Of a DNA stretch of 64,000 nucleotides, positions 19,179-28,470 are shown one piece after another (positions within the stretch are counted from its first letter, which is position 1; each line of letters opens with the position of its first letter). The notes below the pieces were generated by a model, which worked only from the letters and a program-made list of their open reading frames with translations, was not told the origin of the DNA and ran no database searches. Both the position numbers and the translations under genes were made by a program. The stretch comes from DASQFQ01 sp963722815 (lineage in GTDB: Bacteria; Actinomycetota; Thermoleophilia; Solirubrobacterales; Solirubrobacteraceae), in the NCBI GenBank assembly GCA_963722815.1, contig CAVROM010000010.1, positions 62,001 to 126,000 on the forward strand. Direction: 5' to 3'.

Positions 19179-20653
19179 GCGTCCAGCGCCCTGAAGTCCG
19201 ACGTGTCGCCGGGGGCGTAGCCCACCTCGTCCCCGGCGGCCGTCGCGGCGCCCTGCTCCTTGGCCTGGGCGGCGACGGCGTCGGCCACCGCGGCGGCGAC
19301 GTCGCGGTTGAAGACGGAGGGGACGATGTAGTCCTCGCGCAGCTCGTCGTCGGCCACGATCTCGGCGATCCCGCGGGCGGCGGCCATCTTCATCTCCTCG
19401 GTGATCGAGCCGGCGCGGACGTCGAGCGCGCCGCGGAAGACGCCGGGGAAGCAGAGGACGTTGTTGATCTGGTTGGGGTAGTCGGAGCGGCCGGTGGCGA
19501 TGATGCGCGCGTAGGGCGCGGCCTCCTCGGGCGTGACCTCGGGGTTCGGGTTGGCCATGGCGAACACCATCGCGTCGTCGTTCATGCGCGCGAGCGCCGC
19601 GGGCGGCATCACGCGGGCGCCGGAGAGGCCGACGAAGAGGTCGGCGCCGTCGATCACGTCGGCGGGGCCGCCGGTCCGCCGCTCGGGGTTGGTGTGCTCG
19701 GCGAACCAGCGCTTGATGCCCGGCATGCTGCCGTCCTGGTAGTCCGGGCGGCCCGGGTGCAGCGCGCCCTTGGAGTCGCACACGATCTGGTTGGCGACGC
19801 CCGCCTCGCGGAAGATCTTGGCGACCGCGACGCCGGCGGCGCCGAGGCCGACGATCAACACGTTGAGGTCCTCGAGGCGCTTGCCGGTGAGCTTCACGGC
19901 ATTCAGGAGGGCGGCGAGGGTCACGACCGCGGTGCCGTGCTGGTCGTCGTGGAAGACGGGGATGCCGAGGCTGGCCTTGAGGCGGTCCTCGATCTCGAAG
20001 CAGCGGGGCGCGCTGATGTCCTCGAGGTTGATGCCGCCGAAGCCGGGCGAGATCGCCTCGACGGCGGCGACGATCTCGTCGGGGTCCTTGGTCTTGAGGA
20101 CGATCGGGAAGGCGTCGATACCGGCGAACTCCTTGAAGAGCATGCATTTGCCCTCCATCACCGGCATGCTCGCCTCCGGGCCGATGTCGCCGAGGCCGAG
20201 CACGGCGCTGCCGTCGGAGACGACCGCGACCGTGTTGCGCTTGATCGTGTACTGGAAGGCCTTGTCGCGGTCAGCGTGGATCGCCATGCAGACGCGCGCG
20301 ACCCCGGGCGTGTAGGCCATCGAGAGGTCGTCGCGGGTCTTCAGCGGGTGCTTGTTGTGCTGCTCGATCTTGCCGCCGACGTGCATGCGCAGCGTGCGGT
20401 CGGTGGTGTCGACGACGTGGGCGCCCTCGACCTGGTCGATCGCGGCGACGATCTGGGCGCCGTGCTCGTCGCCGGCGGTGTCGACCGTGATGTCGCGCAG
20501 GGTGTGGCCGCCGGAGAGGCTGACGAGGTCGACCGAGCCGATCGTGCCGCCGACGTCGCCGATGGCGCTCGCGACCTTCCCCAGCATGCCGGGGCGGTGG
20601 TCGATCTCGACGCGGATCGTCAGGGAGTACTGGGCGGAGGTCGCTCCCGGCAC
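19175..20653 (-). CDS. NAD(P)-dependent malic enzyme with N-terminal ACT domain
   Basis: 492 aa from GTG at 20653; the long open frame extends further but has no conserved sequence. Residues about 8-85 form an ACT domain (SLTIRVEIDHRPGMLGKVASAIGD), suggesting amino-acid regulation. The catalytic part follows: KTRDDLSMAYTPGVARVC, AVLGLGDIGPEASMPVMEGK, FGGINLEDISAPRCFEIE, FHDDQHGTAVVTLAALLNA, a GLGAAGVAVA Rossmann motif and FAMANPNPEVTPEEA. It oxidatively decarboxylates malate to pyruvate. The start lies only 15 bp from the divergent start at 20669, so at least one mRNA must have almost no leader. Confidence 0.93.
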   Translation of the reverse strand: MPGATSAQYSLTIRVEIDHRPGMLGKVASAIGDVGGTIGSVDLVSLSGGHTLRDITVDTAGDEHGAQIVAAIDQVEGAHVVDTTDRTLRMHVGGKIEQHNKHPLKTRDDLSMAYTPGVARVCMAIHADRDKAFQYTIKRNTVAVVSDGSAVLGLGDIGPEASMPVMEGKCMLFKEFAGIDAFPIVLKTKDPDEIVAAVEAISPGFGGINLEDISAPRCFEIEDRLKASLGIPVFHDDQHGTAVVTLAALLNAVKLTGKRLEDLNVLIVGLGAAGVAVAKIFREAGVANQIVCDSKGALHPGRPDYQDGSMPGIKRWFAEHTNPERRTGGPADVIDGADLFVGLSGARVMPPAALARMNDDAMVFAMANPNPEVTPEEAAPYARIIATGRSDYPNQINNVLCFPGVFRGALDVRAGSITEEMKMAAARGIAEIVADDELREDYIVPSVFNRDVAAAVADAVAAQAKEQGAATAAGDEVGYAPGDTSDFRALDA

Positions 20654-20668
20654 GGCGGCGGATCTTAG

Positions 20669-21622
20669 GTGACTAGGCTGCTCGCGGCGCTGTGGTTCGG
20701 CGTCACGGGCGGGGTGGCGGTCGCGGCGGCGGCGGCGTCGTTCTTCATCGCGGAGCGGCTGGATCCGGCGGAGGAGGTGGCGCTGCACACCGTGGTGTGG
20801 GCGACGCTCGTGCGGCTGGGCGGGCTGGTGCTGGTCGCGGTGCTCGTGGCGCGGCTGTTCACGCGCCAGCTCGAGCTGGTGCGGGAGCTCGACGAGCTCG
20901 AGGCGGTGCGCGACGCGCTGCGGCCCGCGGTGGTCGTGCCGCGGCCGGAGCTCGAGCTCGCCGCGCACTACGTGCCGGCGCACCAGGGCGTGGGCGGGGA
21001 CTTCTTCCTGACCGCCGAGGGGCCGCGGGGCTCGACGGTGCTGCTGGTCGGCGACGTGGTGGGGAAGGGCGTGCATGCGGCGCGGCGGGCGGTGTTCGTC
21101 CGGACCTCTCTGGTGACGTTCGCGCCGTTCGAGGACGATCCGGCGCGGCTGCTGCGGCTCGCCAACGCGGCGCTGATCGACCGGGCGGGGACGTCCGTGG
21201 ACTACGTCACCGCGGTCTGCGTGGTGCACCGGCCGGCGGACGAGACGCTGGCCTGGGCGATCGCCGGGCATCCACCGCCGCTGCGGCTGGCCGACGGCGA
21301 GCCACTCGACGACTGGGGAGCGGGGCAGCCGCTCGGGCTCGAGGTAGAGCTGGCGGTGGCCAGCCGGGTCGAGCCGTTCGGCGGGGACTCCGGCGTGCTC
21401 CTCTACACCGACGGGATCCTGGATGCGCGCGACGACGCCGCGGAGCGGTTCGGGGAAGAGCGCCTCCAGGCGCTCGTCGCCTCGCACGGGCGCGATACCG
21501 CGCCGGCCCTGGTGGAGCACCTGCGGGCGGCGCTGGCCGCCTACGCACCGGCGGCAGGCGACGACGTGTGCCTGCTCGCGGCGCGCAACCGCACGCGAGT
21601 AGGCTCCGAAGACGACCGATGA
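20669..21622 (+). CDS. Membrane-bound PP2C-type (SpoIIE/RsbU) phosphatase
   Basis: 317 aa, GTG start. Two N-terminal membrane helices (about 5-28 and 40-63) are followed by a short coiled linker (RQLELVRELDELEAVRDAL) and a SpoIIE domain: VGGDFFLTAEG, VLLVGDVVGKGVHAARRA, YVTAVCVVH, WAIAGHPPPLRL, LGLEVELAV, LLYTDGILDARD and DDVCLLAAR. The metal-binding Asp residues in GDFF, GDVVGKG, YTDG and DDVCL are present. It probably dephosphorylates the STAS protein encoded two genes downstream. The ATGA overlap with the next gene marks an operon. Confidence 0.9.
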   Translation: MTRLLAALWFGVTGGVAVAAAAASFFIAERLDPAEEVALHTVVWATLVRLGGLVLVAVLVARLFTRQLELVRELDELEAVRDALRPAVVVPRPELELAAHYVPAHQGVGGDFFLTAEGPRGSTVLLVGDVVGKGVHAARRAVFVRTSLVTFAPFEDDPARLLRLANAALIDRAGTSVDYVTAVCVVHRPADETLAWAIAGHPPPLRLADGEPLDDWGAGQPLGLEVELAVASRVEPFGGDSGVLLYTDGILDARDDAAERFGEERLQALVASHGRDTAPALVEHLRAALAAYAPAAGDDVCLLAARNRTRVGSEDDR

Positions 21623-22011
21623 AGAAAGTCGAACCGCTCATCGCGCTGGAGCTCCCTGCAGAGCCCCATTCCGCGAAGGTGGCGCGGGACGCGATCGCGG
21701 GGCTGGACGGCCACCTCGGCAACGTGTTCGGCGACGTCGTGCTGCTGGTCTCCGAGCTGGTCACCAACAGCGTGCGGCACGCGGGGCTCGACGCGACCCA
21801 GCCGCTGCAGCTCAGCGTGGTGACCGCGGGCGACACCGTGCGGGTGGCCGTGCGCGACCCGGGCCCGGGGTTCCGGCCTCCGGCGCCGCCGTCGGATCCT
21901 GGTCACGTGGGCGGCTGGGGCCTCGTGCTGGTCGATCAGCTGGCGGAGAAGTGGGGCGTCGAGCACGACGGGGAGGCGAACGTGGTGTGGTGCGAGCTGA
22001 AGAAGCAATGA
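21619..22011 (+). CDS. RsbW-like ATP-binding anti-sigma/serine kinase
   Basis: 130 aa GHKL ATPase: N-box VVLLVSELVTNSVRHAG with E46 and N50, and G-boxes VRVAVRDPGPGF and VGGWGLVLVDQLAEKWGVEHDG. This is the compact HATPase_c_2 domain used by anti-sigma kinases in partner switching. It is encoded between an RsbU-like phosphatase and a STAS protein, with overlapping start/stop codons on both sides. No sigma-factor gene lies in the window, so the target is unknown. Confidence 0.9.
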   Translation: MKKVEPLIALELPAEPHSAKVARDAIAGLDGHLGNVFGDVVLLVSELVTNSVRHAGLDATQPLQLSVVTAGDTVRVAVRDPGPGFRPPAPPSDPGHVGGWGLVLVDQLAEKWGVEHDGEANVVWCELKKQ

Positions 22012-22343
22012 CGTTCTCGGCGGAGGTCGCGCGGCGCTCCGACGCCGCGGTGGTCACGATGAAGGGCGACCTCGACATCGCGTCGGAGGCGCGGGCGACG
22101 GCTCAGCTGGAGCGGGCGATGGACGGTTGCGGCCTGCTCATCGCCGACCTCCGCGAGCTCGCGTTCCTCGACTCGACCGGCGTGCGCGTGCTGCTGGCGG
22201 CGCATCTGCAGGCGCAGGAGCGCGGGCTGCGATTCGGCGTCGTGCGGGGCGACGGCATGATCGCGCGCCTGCTCGAGGTCACGCGGATCAGCGATCGCTT
22301 CCCGGTCGTCGACGATCCCGCCGAGCTGATCGACGCGGCCTAG
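22008..22343 (+). CDS. STAS-domain anti-sigma factor antagonist (RsbV-like)
   Basis: 111 aa. The central LAFLDSTGVRVLLAAHLQA motif contains S56, the residue phosphorylated by the cognate kinase in this family; TMKGDLDIASEARATAQLE is the preceding STAS strand. It should bind the kinase when unphosphorylated and so release a sigma factor or other client. Its TAG shares CTAG with the stop of the convergent gene 22340-23608. Confidence 0.9.
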   Translation: MTFSAEVARRSDAAVVTMKGDLDIASEARATAQLERAMDGCGLLIADLRELAFLDSTGVRVLLAAHLQAQERGLRFGVVRGDGMIARLLEVTRISDRFPVVDDPAELIDAA

Positions 22344-23608
22344 TAGCCGAGGCGGGCGAGGCGCTCGGCCTCGGCCTTGCGCTTCGCGTCGCGCTCCGCG
22401 CGGCGCTGCTCCTCGCGGTCCTGCTTGTCCTTCTGGTCGTCCTCGAGGCCGATGATCCTGACCTGGCGGCGGAGCGCCCCGTCGCGTCCGAGCGCGGCGA
22501 GCTCCTCGCGGCCGGCCGGCCGGTCGTCGCGCGGCCCGCGGTCCTGGCGGCGCCCTCCGCCGCGCCCGCCTCCGCCGCGGCGCGGCCCGCGGTCCTCGCG
22601 GGGCGGCTGCGTGACGGCCTTGACCTCGCGCACCGGGGTCGCGGCGAGCCGGACCCACGCCTGGAAGACGGGGTCGCCGGGCTTCAGCCCCTCCGCGCGC
22701 TCGCAGCACACGGCGGACCACTTCATCGTCTGCCCGTCCTCGCGGCGGGGGGGTGAGAGCGCCTCACGGACGGCCTCCGGCCCTCCGACGCGCTCGACGG
22801 CGGCGACCAGGCGAGCCTGCACCCGGGCCGAGCGGTCCACCTCGCTCACGGGCTCGGGCTCGGGCGTGGGGGCGGGAGCGGCGGCCTCCGGCGGCGGCGC
22901 GGGAGCCTCGCCCTCGGCGGGCGGCGGCGTGTCGGCGGCGGGCGGCGGCGTCTCGGCGGCGGGCGCGGGGGTCGACGGCTGCACCGGAGCCGTGTCGCCC
23001 TTCCGGACCTCGGTGAGCCGCGAGTAGAACGCACGCCGGTGCCGCTCGGCGGCGGAGGGCCGGCGGCGCTTCGGCCGCGGCGGCCGGGCGGGCTTGCCGG
23101 TTTCGACGGGCGCGCCGCCCTCGGTCGGGGTGCCGCCGACGATGACCGGTCCGGGCGGGGCGCCTTCGGGCTTGGAGGGAGCGGGTGCGGGCGCCGCCCC
23201 ACCGGCAGCTCCCTCGGCAGCGGCGGTGGCTTCGGCCGCGGGTGCGTCGGCGGGCGCAGGCCCGGGCGCGCCGGCTTCGGCCGGCGCCGGGTCGGCGGGC
23301 GTGCCCTCGGCCGCGGGCGGCGTGCCGTCGGCGGAGGTCGCGGCCTCGGCGGGCGGTGCCTCCGCGGGCGGGGTCGCTGCGGGCTCGGCCGGCGGCGCCT
23401 CGGCGGCGGCCGGGGTGGGATCGGCCGGCGTGCCCTCGGCCGCGGCGGGCGTCTCAGCGGTCGGCGCGTCCTCCGCGGGCGTGGATGCGGGTGCCTCGGC
23501 GGGCTTCGGTGCTTCCTCCGTCGCGGCCTCGGTGGCGGCGGCCTCGGCGGGGAGGGGTACGTCGTCCGGCGGCTTGATCTTGTCTTGCTCGGTGGTCTCT
23601 TCGGCCAT
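22340..23608 (-). CDS. Ala/Pro-rich low-complexity protein with RGG tract
   Basis: 422 aa. Residues about 20-150 are almost only A, P, E, T and G and contain internal repeats of the AAAEGTPADP type, so the length is probably variable between strains. A basic patch (ARPPRPKRRRPSAAERHRRAFYS) follows. A short ordered-looking segment at about 265-335 (RLVAAVERVGGPEAVREAL, WSAVCCERAEGLKPGDPVFQAW) may be the conserved part. The C-terminal third is RGG/RGR-rich (RRGGGGRGGGRRQDRG), then a charged helix (DDQKDKQDREEQRRAERDAKRKAEAERLARLGY). RGG tracts often bind RNA (inference). Divergent from polA. Function unknown. Confidence 0.7.
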   Translation of the reverse strand: MAEETTEQDKIKPPDDVPLPAEAAATEAATEEAPKPAEAPASTPAEDAPTAETPAAAEGTPADPTPAAAEAPPAEPAATPPAEAPPAEAATSADGTPPAAEGTPADPAPAEAGAPGPAPADAPAAEATAAAEGAAGGAAPAPAPSKPEGAPPGPVIVGGTPTEGGAPVETGKPARPPRPKRRRPSAAERHRRAFYSRLTEVRKGDTAPVQPSTPAPAAETPPPAADTPPPAEGEAPAPPPEAAAPAPTPEPEPVSEVDRSARVQARLVAAVERVGGPEAVREALSPPRREDGQTMKWSAVCCERAEGLKPGDPVFQAWVRLAATPVREVKAVTQPPREDRGPRRGGGGRGGGRRQDRGPRDDRPAGREELAALGRDGALRRQVRIIGLEDDQKDKQDREEQRRAERDAKRKAEAERLARLGY

Positions 23609-23690
23609 CGCGGAAACCTCAGCCTATCGAGGGGTCGCCCCACCCCGCGCCGAGGCCTAACCGCCGGGCGACATAAAGTGTTCCCGAGCG

Positions 23691-26288
23691 ATGGCGAAGA
23701 GCAACGGTGACACGCCCCGCGAGCTGTTCCTGATCGACGGGAACTCGCTGGCCTATCGCGCGTTCTTCGCGCTCCCCGAGTCGATCGCGACCTCGGACGG
23801 GCGCCCGACGAACGCGATCTTCGGCTTCGCGTCGATGCTCGTGAAGATCCTCACCGACTACGGCGAGGTGCCGACGGTCGTGGTGTGGGACGCGGGGATG
23901 TCGGGCCGCAAGGAGATCTCCGCCGACTACAAGGCCCAGCGTTCGTCCCGGCCCGACCTGCTCAAGCAGCAGTGGCCCGCGCTCCGGCCGCTGGTCGAGG
24001 CGTTCGGCTACCGCAACATCTCGGTCGAGGGCTTCGAGGCCGACGACGTGATCGCCGCGCTCGTCCAGCAGGCGAAGGAGCGCCGCATCCCCGTGATGGT
24101 CGTCACCGGCGACCGCGACGCCTACCAGCTCGTCGACGACGGCGTGCGGATCATGACCACGTCCCGCGGCATCACCGACACGAAGGTCTACGACCGCGAG
24201 GGCGTGATCGACCGCTACGGGATCCCGCCCGAGAAGATCCCCGACTTCATCGGCCTCAAGGGCGACACGAGCGACAACATCCCCGGCGTCCCCGGCATCG
24301 GCGACAAGACCGCTGCCGAGCTGCTCCAGCGCTTCGGCGACCTCGAGACGGTGCTCGCCAGCGTCGACCAGATCTCCGGCGCCAAGCGCAAGGAGAACCT
24401 GACCAACCACGCCGAGGACGCCCGCGTCTCCAAGCAGCTCGCGACGATGCTCTTCGACGTCCCGATCGACCTCGACCTCGAGGCCGAGGTCACCCGCCGG
24501 CCCGACCGCGGCGACCTCCGCCAGATCTTCCGCGAGTGGGAGCTGCGCGACCCGCTGCGCCGGCTCGAGGAGGCGCTGTACGAGCTCGAGGCCGAGGCGA
24601 TCCCCCGCCCCGAGGCGGCCAGCGCCAAGACCGTCCCGATCCGCGAGGGCCGCCCGCAGGACATCGACATGCTCGGCGGCGACCCGCTCGCGCTCGTCGC
24701 GCTGGCGCCCAGAGATCGTCGAGGGCGAGCTGATCCCGCGCGAGACCCAGTGGCGCTTCGGCGCCTACGCGGGCGGTTCCCACGCGCTGGTCGGCAGCGT
24801 CGACGACCCCGCCGCAGCTCGTCGCCGCCGCCGGGGACCGGCCCGTCGTCGCCCACGACGCCAAGGCGCTCGGCGACGTCCCGCCCAACCTCGTCTTCGA
24901 CACCGAGATCGCCGCCTACCTGCTCGACCCCGCCCGCCGCGGCTACCCGCTCGACGAGCTGACCGAGGAGCGCGGCATGGCGGTCAACGCCGACGACGAG
25001 CAGGGCGCCCGCGCGGTGCTCGTCCACACGCTCGCCGAGCAGCAGGCCGCCCAGCTGCACGAGCGCGGGCTCGTCGACCTCCTGACCGACATCGAGCTCC
25101 CGCTCGTCCACGTGCTCCGCGAGTGCGAGAAGCAGGGCATCAAGCTGGACACCGCCAAGCTCGAGTCGGTCGCCTCGCGCATCCGCACCCAGGCCGACGC
25201 AGCTCGAGCGCGAGATCTGGGAGGACGCCGGCGAGGAGTTCGTGATCGGCTCGCCGCAGCAGCTCGGCCAGATCCTGTTCGAGAAGCTCGGCCTCTCGCG
25301 CAAGCGGCGCGGCAAGACCGGCTTCAGCACCGACGCGCGCGTGCTGCAGGCGATCCGCGACGAGCACCCGATCATCCCCAAGATCGAGCGCTTCCGGGAG
25401 CTCTCGAAGCTCGTCCAGACCTACCTCGACGCGCTGCCCGCCTGGATCGGCGACGACGGCCGCCTGCACACGACCTTCCTGCAGGTCAACGCCGCCACGG
25501 GCCGCCTCGCCTCGATCAACCCGAACCTGCAGAACATCCCCATCCGCACCGAGACCGGCCGCGAGATCCGCGGCTGCTTCATCGCCGAGCCGGGCAACTG
25601 CCTGATCAGCGTCGACTACTCACAGGTCGAGCTGCGGATCCTCGCCCACATCGCCGACGAGCAGGTGCTGCGCGACATCTTCCTGCGCGGCGAGGACGTG
25701 CACACCGAGACCGCCGCCGCCGTCTTCGACACCGCGCCCGAGAACCTCACGGTCGGCATGCGCAGCAAGGCCAAGATGGTCAACTACGGGATCGTCTACG
25801 GCCTCTCCGCCTACGGGCTCGCCGACCGCCTGCAGATCGAGCAGGACGAGGCGCAGGAGTTCATCGACCGCTACCTCGAGCGCTTCCCGGCCGTCGCGCG
25901 GTTCATGGCCGACGCCGTCACCCAGGCCGAGGAGCACGGCTACGTCAGCACGCTGTTCGGGCGCCGCCGCCAGATCCCCGAGATCCGCGCCCGCAACTGG
26001 CAGACGCGCAAGCTCGGCGAGCGGCTCGCGGTCAACAGCGTCATCCAGGGCACCGCGGCGGACATCATCAAGGTCGCGATGGTCCGCTCCCACGATGCGC
26101 TGCGCGACGCGGGCCTCCAGACCCGCTGCATCCTGCAGATCCACGACGAGCTGCTGTTCGAGGGCCCGACCGGGGAGGCCGAGCAGGCCACCGAGATCGC
26201 GCGCCGCGAGATGGTCGGCGCCGCCGAGATGGATCCGCCGCTCGCCGTCGAGTCGGGCGTCGGCCCGAACTGGCTGGACGCGAAGTAG
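23691..26288 (+). CDS. polA: DNA polymerase I, three +1 frameshifts
   Basis: The full gene is recognisable across three frames; removing one base near 24711, 24814 and 25201 gives 864 aa, normal for PolA. The N-terminal 5'-3' exonuclease has LFLIDGNSLAYRAFFALP, EGFEADDVIA, VVTGDRDAYQLV and GDTSDNIPGVPGIGDKTAAELL. The middle proofreading-like domain (about 340-480) is reduced and lacks obvious DEDD residues. The polymerase domain is intact: motif A VDYSQVELRILAHI, motif B RSKAKMVNYGIVYGLSAYGL, motif C LQIHDELLFE. An essential-type gene broken three times, always by +1, is hard to reconcile with decay and suggests sequence error. Upstream ACATAAAGT (23671-23679) may be part of its -10 region. 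Confidence 0.9.
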
Positions 26289-26731
26289 TGGACCGCGGGG
26301 TCGCCGTCGCGCTGACCGCCTTCGTCGGCGGCATGGTCGCCCTGCAGGGGCCGATCAACTCCGGGCTGGGCAAGACGATCGGCAACCAGCAGGCGGCGTT
26401 CTTCTCGTTCGCGACCGGCACGATCGTGCTCGCGATCATCGCCGGGCTCGCGAAGGGCGGCTTCGGCCAGATCGCGGAGGCCAAGACGCTCGCGCCGCAG
26501 TACCTGATCGGCGGCCTGCTCGGCGCCTGTTACGTGAGCTGCGTGCTCATCACCGTCCGGACGCTCGGCGCCGGCGGGATCGTGGCCGCCTCGATCGCCG
26601 GCCAGCTGACGGTGTCGGTGATCATCGACCAGCTCGGGATCCTCGGGCTCGACAAGGACCCGATCAGCGTGAGCAAGGCGATCGGCGTGCTGCTGCTCGC
26701 CGCCGGGACGTTGCTGGTGGTGCGCGGGTAG
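26288..26731 (+). CDS. YdcZ/DUF606-type DMT-superfamily membrane protein
   Basis: 147 aa, GTG start at 26288 sharing its G with the polA TAG. Five hydrophobic helices; family-typical VGGMVALQGPINSGLGKTIGN, AAFFSFATGTIVL, LIGGLLGACYVSCVLITVRTLG, ASIAGQLTVSVIIDQLG and VSKAIGVLLLAAGTLLVVR. It is a small-multidrug-resistance-like transporter of unknown substrate. It is probably co-transcribed with polA, although functionally unrelated. Confidence 0.88.
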   Translation: MDRGVAVALTAFVGGMVALQGPINSGLGKTIGNQQAAFFSFATGTIVLAIIAGLAKGGFGQIAEAKTLAPQYLIGGLLGACYVSCVLITVRTLGAGGIVAASIAGQLTVSVIIDQLGILGLDKDPISVSKAIGVLLLAAGTLLVVRG

Positions 26732-26740
26732 CCTCCGCGC

Positions 26741-28222
26741 ATGGCCACCACCACGACTCGCATCCTCAGCAACTACGTGGGCGGCCGCTGGACCGAGTCC
26801 GAGTCCTCCGAGCTGCTCGACGTCACCAACCCGGCTTCCAACGAGGTCATCGCGCGCGTCCCGCTCTCGACGCCCGCCGAGCTCGACGCCGCCGTCGCCG
26901 CCGCCCGCGCCGCGCTGCCGGCCTGGCGCGCGGTCGCCGTGCCCGAGCGCGCGCGGCGGCTGTTCGCGCTGCGGGAGAAGCTCGTCGCGCGGCAGGAGGA
27001 CCTCGCCCGCAGCGTGACGATGGAGATGGGCAAGACGCTGCCCGACGCGCGCGCCGAGGTCGGCCGCATGATCGAGATGGTCGAGGCCGCGTGCGCGGTG
27101 CCGACCACGATGCAGGGCCGGATCATCGAGGACGTCGCACGCAACGTCGACGCCGAGACCGTGCGCCAGCCGGTCGGCGTGTGCGCCGCGATCGTGCCGT
27201 TCAACTTCCCGGCCATGGTGCCGTTCTGGTTCCTCCCGTTCGCGATCGCGTGCGGCAACACGTTCGTCTTGAAGCCGTCGGAGCAGGTGCCGATCACGCA
27301 GTCGCTCGTGTTCGAGTCGATCGACGAGCTCGATCTCCCCGAGGGCGTGGTCAACCTCGTCAACGGCGACCGCGGGATCGCCGACGCGATCCTCGACCAC
27401 CCGGACATCGACGCGGTCTCGTTCGTCGGCTCGGCGAAGGTCGCGCGGCACGTGTACGCGCGGGCCGCGGCGCGTGGCAAGCGCGTGCAGGCGCTCGGCG
27501 GGGCGAAGAACCACATGGTCGTGATGCCGGACGCCGTGCTCGACAAGACGGTGAGCGGGCTGCTCGGCTCCGCCTTCGGCGCGGCGGGCCAGCGCTGCAT
27601 GGCCGGCTCCGTGGTCGTCGCGGTCGGCGACGCCCACGCGCGGCTGCGCGACGCGCTGCGGGAGGCCGCCGCGGAGATGAAGGTCGGCGATGGGCTCGAG
27701 GAGGGCGTCGACGTCGGCCCGCTGATCTCGCGCTCCGCCTGCGAGCGGGTGCGCGGCTACGTCGACCGCGCGGAGGCCGAGGGCGCCGAGATCGTGCTCG
27801 ACGGCCGTGACGCGCCCGACGGCTTCGTGGGCCCGACGATCGTCGACGGCGTGTCGCCGGAGATGGAGATCTGGCGCGACGAGGTGTTCGGGCCCGTGCT
27901 GGCCATGGTCCACGCGGAGTCGCTCGACGACGCCATCGGCGTGGTCAACTCGAGCGCCTACGGCAACGGCGTCTCGATCTTCACCGAGTCGGGCGCCGCG
28001 GTGCGGCGTTTTCGCCACGACGTGGAGGTCGGGATGATCGGCGTCAACGTCGGCGTCGCGGCTCCGGTCGCGTTCTTCCCGTTCTCGGGCTGGAAGGACT
28101 CCTTCCTCGGCGACCTGCACGCCCACGGGCCCGATGCGGTCGAGTTCTACACGCGCAAGAAGACCGTCACGAGCCGCTGGTTCTCGGGTGGCGAGACCGG
28201 GCGCTATTTCGTAGAGTCCTGA
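26741..28222 (+). CDS. mmsA: Methylmalonate-semialdehyde dehydrogenase (CoA-acylating)
   Basis: 493 aa ALDH. MmsA-specific features: LLDVTNPASNEVIARVP, IVPFNFPAMVPFWFLPFAIACGNTFVLKPSE, QALGGAKNHMVVMPDA (family Glu of LELGG replaced, as in MmsA) and catalytic C286 in GAAGQRCMAGS. The C-terminus PFSGWKDSFLGDLHAHGPDAVEFYTRKKTVTSRW is diagnostic. It converts methylmalonate or malonate semialdehyde to propionyl- or acetyl-CoA in valine or inositol catabolism. A substrate role linked to the nearby liv transporter is speculative. Confidence 0.93.
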   Translation: MATTTTRILSNYVGGRWTESESSELLDVTNPASNEVIARVPLSTPAELDAAVAAARAALPAWRAVAVPERARRLFALREKLVARQEDLARSVTMEMGKTLPDARAEVGRMIEMVEAACAVPTTMQGRIIEDVARNVDAETVRQPVGVCAAIVPFNFPAMVPFWFLPFAIACGNTFVLKPSEQVPITQSLVFESIDELDLPEGVVNLVNGDRGIADAILDHPDIDAVSFVGSAKVARHVYARAAARGKRVQALGGAKNHMVVMPDAVLDKTVSGLLGSAFGAAGQRCMAGSVVVAVGDAHARLRDALREAAAEMKVGDGLEEGVDVGPLISRSACERVRGYVDRAEAEGAEIVLDGRDAPDGFVGPTIVDGVSPEMEIWRDEVFGPVLAMVHAESLDDAIGVVNSSAYGNGVSIFTESGAAVRRFRHDVEVGMIGVNVGVAAPVAFFPFSGWKDSFLGDLHAHGPDAVEFYTRKKTVTSRWFSGGETGRYFVES

Positions 28223-28227
28223 GGCGT

Positions 28228-28470
28228 ATGAACGGGCGGCGCATCTGGGCCGTGATGAGCGAGAGCTTCTGGATCTTGCTCGTCGCCCTCGTCGCCCTGT
28301 TCGTCTTCCTCCTCGCCCTCGGCGCCTACTCGCCCGGCGAGGTCCTGACGCTCACGATCGTCATGGTCGTGCTCTTCCTGCTCTGGCTCGGCCACGCGAT
28401 CTTCGTGTCCCGGCGCGCGGACAAGCGCGACCCGCGCGCGATCGCGGCGCGTGAGCGCCGCGGTTTCTAG
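28228..28470 (+). CDS. Small two-TM membrane protein
   Basis: 80 aa beginning 5 bp after mmsA, with a GAGG ribosome-binding site inside the gap. Two hydrophobic helices (about 10-32 and 37-58) are followed by a basic tail (VSRRADKRDPRAIAARERRGF). No family recognised. The TAG stop is embedded in an intergenic repeat unit that also occurs, with its stop codon, after the gene at 37096-37359. Confidence 0.75.
   Translation: MNGRRIWAVMSESFWILLVALVALFVFLLALGAYSPGEVLTLTIVMVVLFLLWLGHAIFVSRRADKRDPRAIAARERRGF

Noticed and set aside
22377..23710. Several plus-strand frames opposite the Ala/Pro-rich protein
   Set aside because: They are Gly/Ala/Arg simple-sequence products; the minus-strand frame has a plausible N-terminus, charged core and ends exactly at a shared CTAG with the STAS gene.
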